Assembly (NCBI GenBank): GCA_016209785.1
Contig: JACQVM010000049.1
Coordinates: forward strand, 1 to 7,057
DNA length: 7,057 bases
Direction: 5' to 3'
Source of the DNA: Candidatus Melainabacteria bacterium
GTDB lineage: Bacteria; Cyanobacteriota; Vampirovibrionia; Obscuribacterales; Obscuribacteraceae
Below are positions 6,084-7,057 of the stretch, piece after piece (within the stretch, counting starts at the first letter, position 1; each line of letters begins with the position of its first letter). The position numbers and the translations under genes are program-made. Below the pieces are notes generated by a model that had not been told where the DNA came from, did not search any database, and saw only the letters and a list, made by a program, of their open reading frames with translations.

Positions 6084-6162
6084 CATTTAATGATTGGACT
6101 ACCTAGCACTCTCCAGTCACTAAATAAAACAACCAGGCTTGCTGGCATTTAAAGAGAGCATA

Positions 6163-6780
6163 ATGGCGAATCCCTATAGCCAAAAAAGCGACCGCGATCT
6201 AGTTCTAGCCTGCCAGCGGAGGGAGCCAGCAGCTTTTGAGGAGCTGGTCAAGCGCCATCAACGTACGGTCTTTGCACTCCTTTATCAGTTGGCCCCAGAT
6301 TGGCAGGATACAGCCGATTTAGCTCAAGAAGTGTTTATTCGCGTTTGGCGTAACTTAAGCAGTTTACGTAATCCGTCATCCTTTCGTTCTTGGCTTACTC
6401 AGATCGTCACCAATCTCTTTTATGATGAGCTCCGCAAGCGTCCAAGGCGATTGCCTACTGTGTCCATGGACGATAACGAGGGAGATACAGAAGGCTCAAC
6501 CAGAGACATTGTTGATGCCTCTCATCAACCTGAGGATTTAGCCTTAAACCGAGAGGCATCGGAGATTATTCGTCAAGCTATGTGTAAATTGCCGGAACAG
6601 TTTCGCACAGCCATCGTCTTGCGAGAAATAGAAGGGTTAAGTTATGAGGAAATTGCCATTCTAACCAAAACAGAGATGGGAACGGTAAAATCCCGCATTG
6701 CTCGTGCCCGCTCCAAGCTTCAGGAGCTGCTTCAGCCTTATTTGGCTAAGTCTAGCTCTATAAGCGAGGTGTCCACTTGA
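6163..6780 (+). CDS. ECF (group 4) RNA polymerase sigma factor, SigG/RpoE-like
   Basis: A 205-residue sigma-70 family protein with only regions 2 and 4. Region 2 (about 25-95) includes FEELVKRHQRTVFALLYQL, DLAQEVFIRVWRNL (52-65; core-binding and -10 melting helices) and FRSWLTQIVTNLFYDELRKR (74-93). A variable acidic linker (about 100-125) follows. Region 4 (about 131-190) has LPEQFRTAIVLREIEGLSYEEIA and the DNA-recognition helix GTVKSRIARARSKL (173-186). It directs RNA polymerase to a specific stress-type promoter set, not determined here. Start: ATG 6163 has GAGAG four bases upstream; an in-frame TTG at 6139 would add eight residues and has no good ribosome site. The next gene overlaps its stop by one base and encodes a zinc-binding anti-sigma factor, the classic arrangement for holding the sigma factor inactive. 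Resemblance to cyanobacterial SigG is my recollection, not a search result. Confidence 0.95.
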   Translation: MANPYSQKSDRDLVLACQRREPAAFEELVKRHQRTVFALLYQLAPDWQDTADLAQEVFIRVWRNLSSLRNPSSFRSWLTQIVTNLFYDELRKRPRRLPTVSMDDNEGDTEGSTRDIVDASHQPEDLALNREASEIIRQAMCKLPEQFRTAIVLREIEGLSYEEIAILTKTEMGTVKSRIARARSKLQELLQPYLAKSSSISEVST

Positions 6781-7057
6781 TGTTGAGTGCATGTTCTGAG
6801 TATCGCGACGAGTTGTCATCCTATTTGGATGCACAACTTGATGATCTTACAGCCTCTAGCATTAGGCAGCATCTGTCTATCTGTAATGGCTGTAAAAGCG
6901 CCCTTGAAAGCATGAGGTTCCTGAGTGGTTATTTAGCCCAAGCCAGGGAACCTGGCATGGAAATAGATCTCTGGAAGGATTTAGCCTCCGAAATAGGAAG
7001 TGTTTGCGCCATCATTGAAGAAGATCTGTCAGCTTATCTTGACAGGGAGCTGCCTGC
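6780..7057 (+). CDS. Zinc-binding anti-sigma factor (zf-HC2 / ZAS type), 5' part, runs off right edge
   Basis: The start codon ATG shares its A with the TGA stop of the sigma factor gene (TGATG), so translation is probably coupled. The 92 visible residues begin MLSACSEYRDELSSYLDAQL and contain QHLSICNGC, giving H31-x3-C35-x2-C38 with C5 26 positions before H31. This is the zinc-binding anti-sigma motif, with the same spacing as RsrA. Residues 76-92 restart the pattern: C76 and, after six residues, LSAYLD (83-88), exactly as C5 is followed after six residues by LSSYLD (12-17). A second copy of the module therefore appears to begin before the window ends. Expected role: bind and inhibit the ECF sigma factor encoded upstream and release it on a signal, often thiol oxidation in this family. 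No membrane segment is seen in the visible part; the C-terminus is unknown. Confidence 0.9.
   Translation, partial: MLSACSEYRDELSSYLDAQLDDLTASSIRQHLSICNGCKSALESMRFLSGYLAQAREPGMEIDLWKDLASEIGSVCAIIEEDLSAYLDRELP

Larger units (their letters stand above)
5888..6162. promoter_or_regulatory. Divergent intergenic region between metK and the sigma factor gene
   Basis: This 275-base stretch separates two divergently transcribed genes and must hold their promoters. I see no clear consensus pair for either. On the minus strand TAATAT (near 6051-6046) with TTAAGT 17 bases upstream is a weak metK promoter candidate. On the plus strand TATACT (6067-6072) is a possible -10 for the sigma gene without a convincing -35. 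Both fall in or next to the inverted repeat at 6052-6083. The metK side holds two short hairpins (5908-5919 and 5931-5944). No small gene is supported. Confidence 0.4.

Noticed and set aside
6139..6162. TTG start for the sigma factor adding eight residues
   Set aside because: No good ribosome site, whereas ATG 6163 has GAGAG at suitable distance and gives the usual ECF N-terminus.

Overview
The window looks like a chromosomal segment of a bacterium with moderate GC content. MetK has the length and N-terminal sequence typical of cyanobacterial enzymes. It lies back to back with a SigG-like ECF sigma factor followed by a zinc-binding anti-sigma factor. Together these suggest the Cyanobacteriota lineage, including the non-photosynthetic Melainabacteria relatives. 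No photosynthesis gene is present and the taxonomic guess is weak. There is no rRNA, tRNA, CRISPR array, transposase or other sign of a mobile element. Layout: one long minus-strand block fills positions 1 to about 5887, a 275-base divergent intergenic region follows, and two plus-strand genes run to the right edge. In transcription order the minus-strand genes are metK; a 97-base gap with a good candidate promoter and a hairpin; an FHA-domain class III nucleotide cyclase; a cytoplasmic GH3 enzyme of the NagZ type, overlapping the cyclase by 8 bases; moaD; a triple fusion MoaE-MoeB-rhodanese; and the first 31 codons of moaA, which runs off the left edge. The last four junctions are tight (8-base overlap, about 50-60 base gap, 2-base gap, 4-base overlap), so cyclase to moaA is probably one transcription unit. 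On the plus strand the sigma factor and the anti-sigma factor overlap by one base (TGATG). How the genes work together: the moa genes encode the middle of molybdenum cofactor synthesis. MoaA makes the cyclic pterin precursor. MoaD is the ubiquitin-like sulfur carrier. The fusion protein carries the MoaD-activating adenylyltransferase, a rhodanese that could deliver the sulfur, and the large subunit of molybdopterin synthase that uses the loaded MoaD. Activation, sulfur transfer and use of MoaD would thus sit on one polypeptide. MetK makes S-adenosylmethionine, which MoaA consumes, but that link is only suggestive. The cyclase and GH3 genes have no obvious link to the cofactor pathway, and their co-location is one of the odder points here. 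Other points worth attention are the codons for the essential Gly-Gly tail of MoaD doubling as the Shine-Dalgarno sequence of the next gene, a non-standard residue at the base-specifying position of the cyclase, a 15-bp tandem repeat in the cyclase linker, two apparent zinc-binding anti-sigma modules in tandem, and several start codons that differ from the longest open frames.
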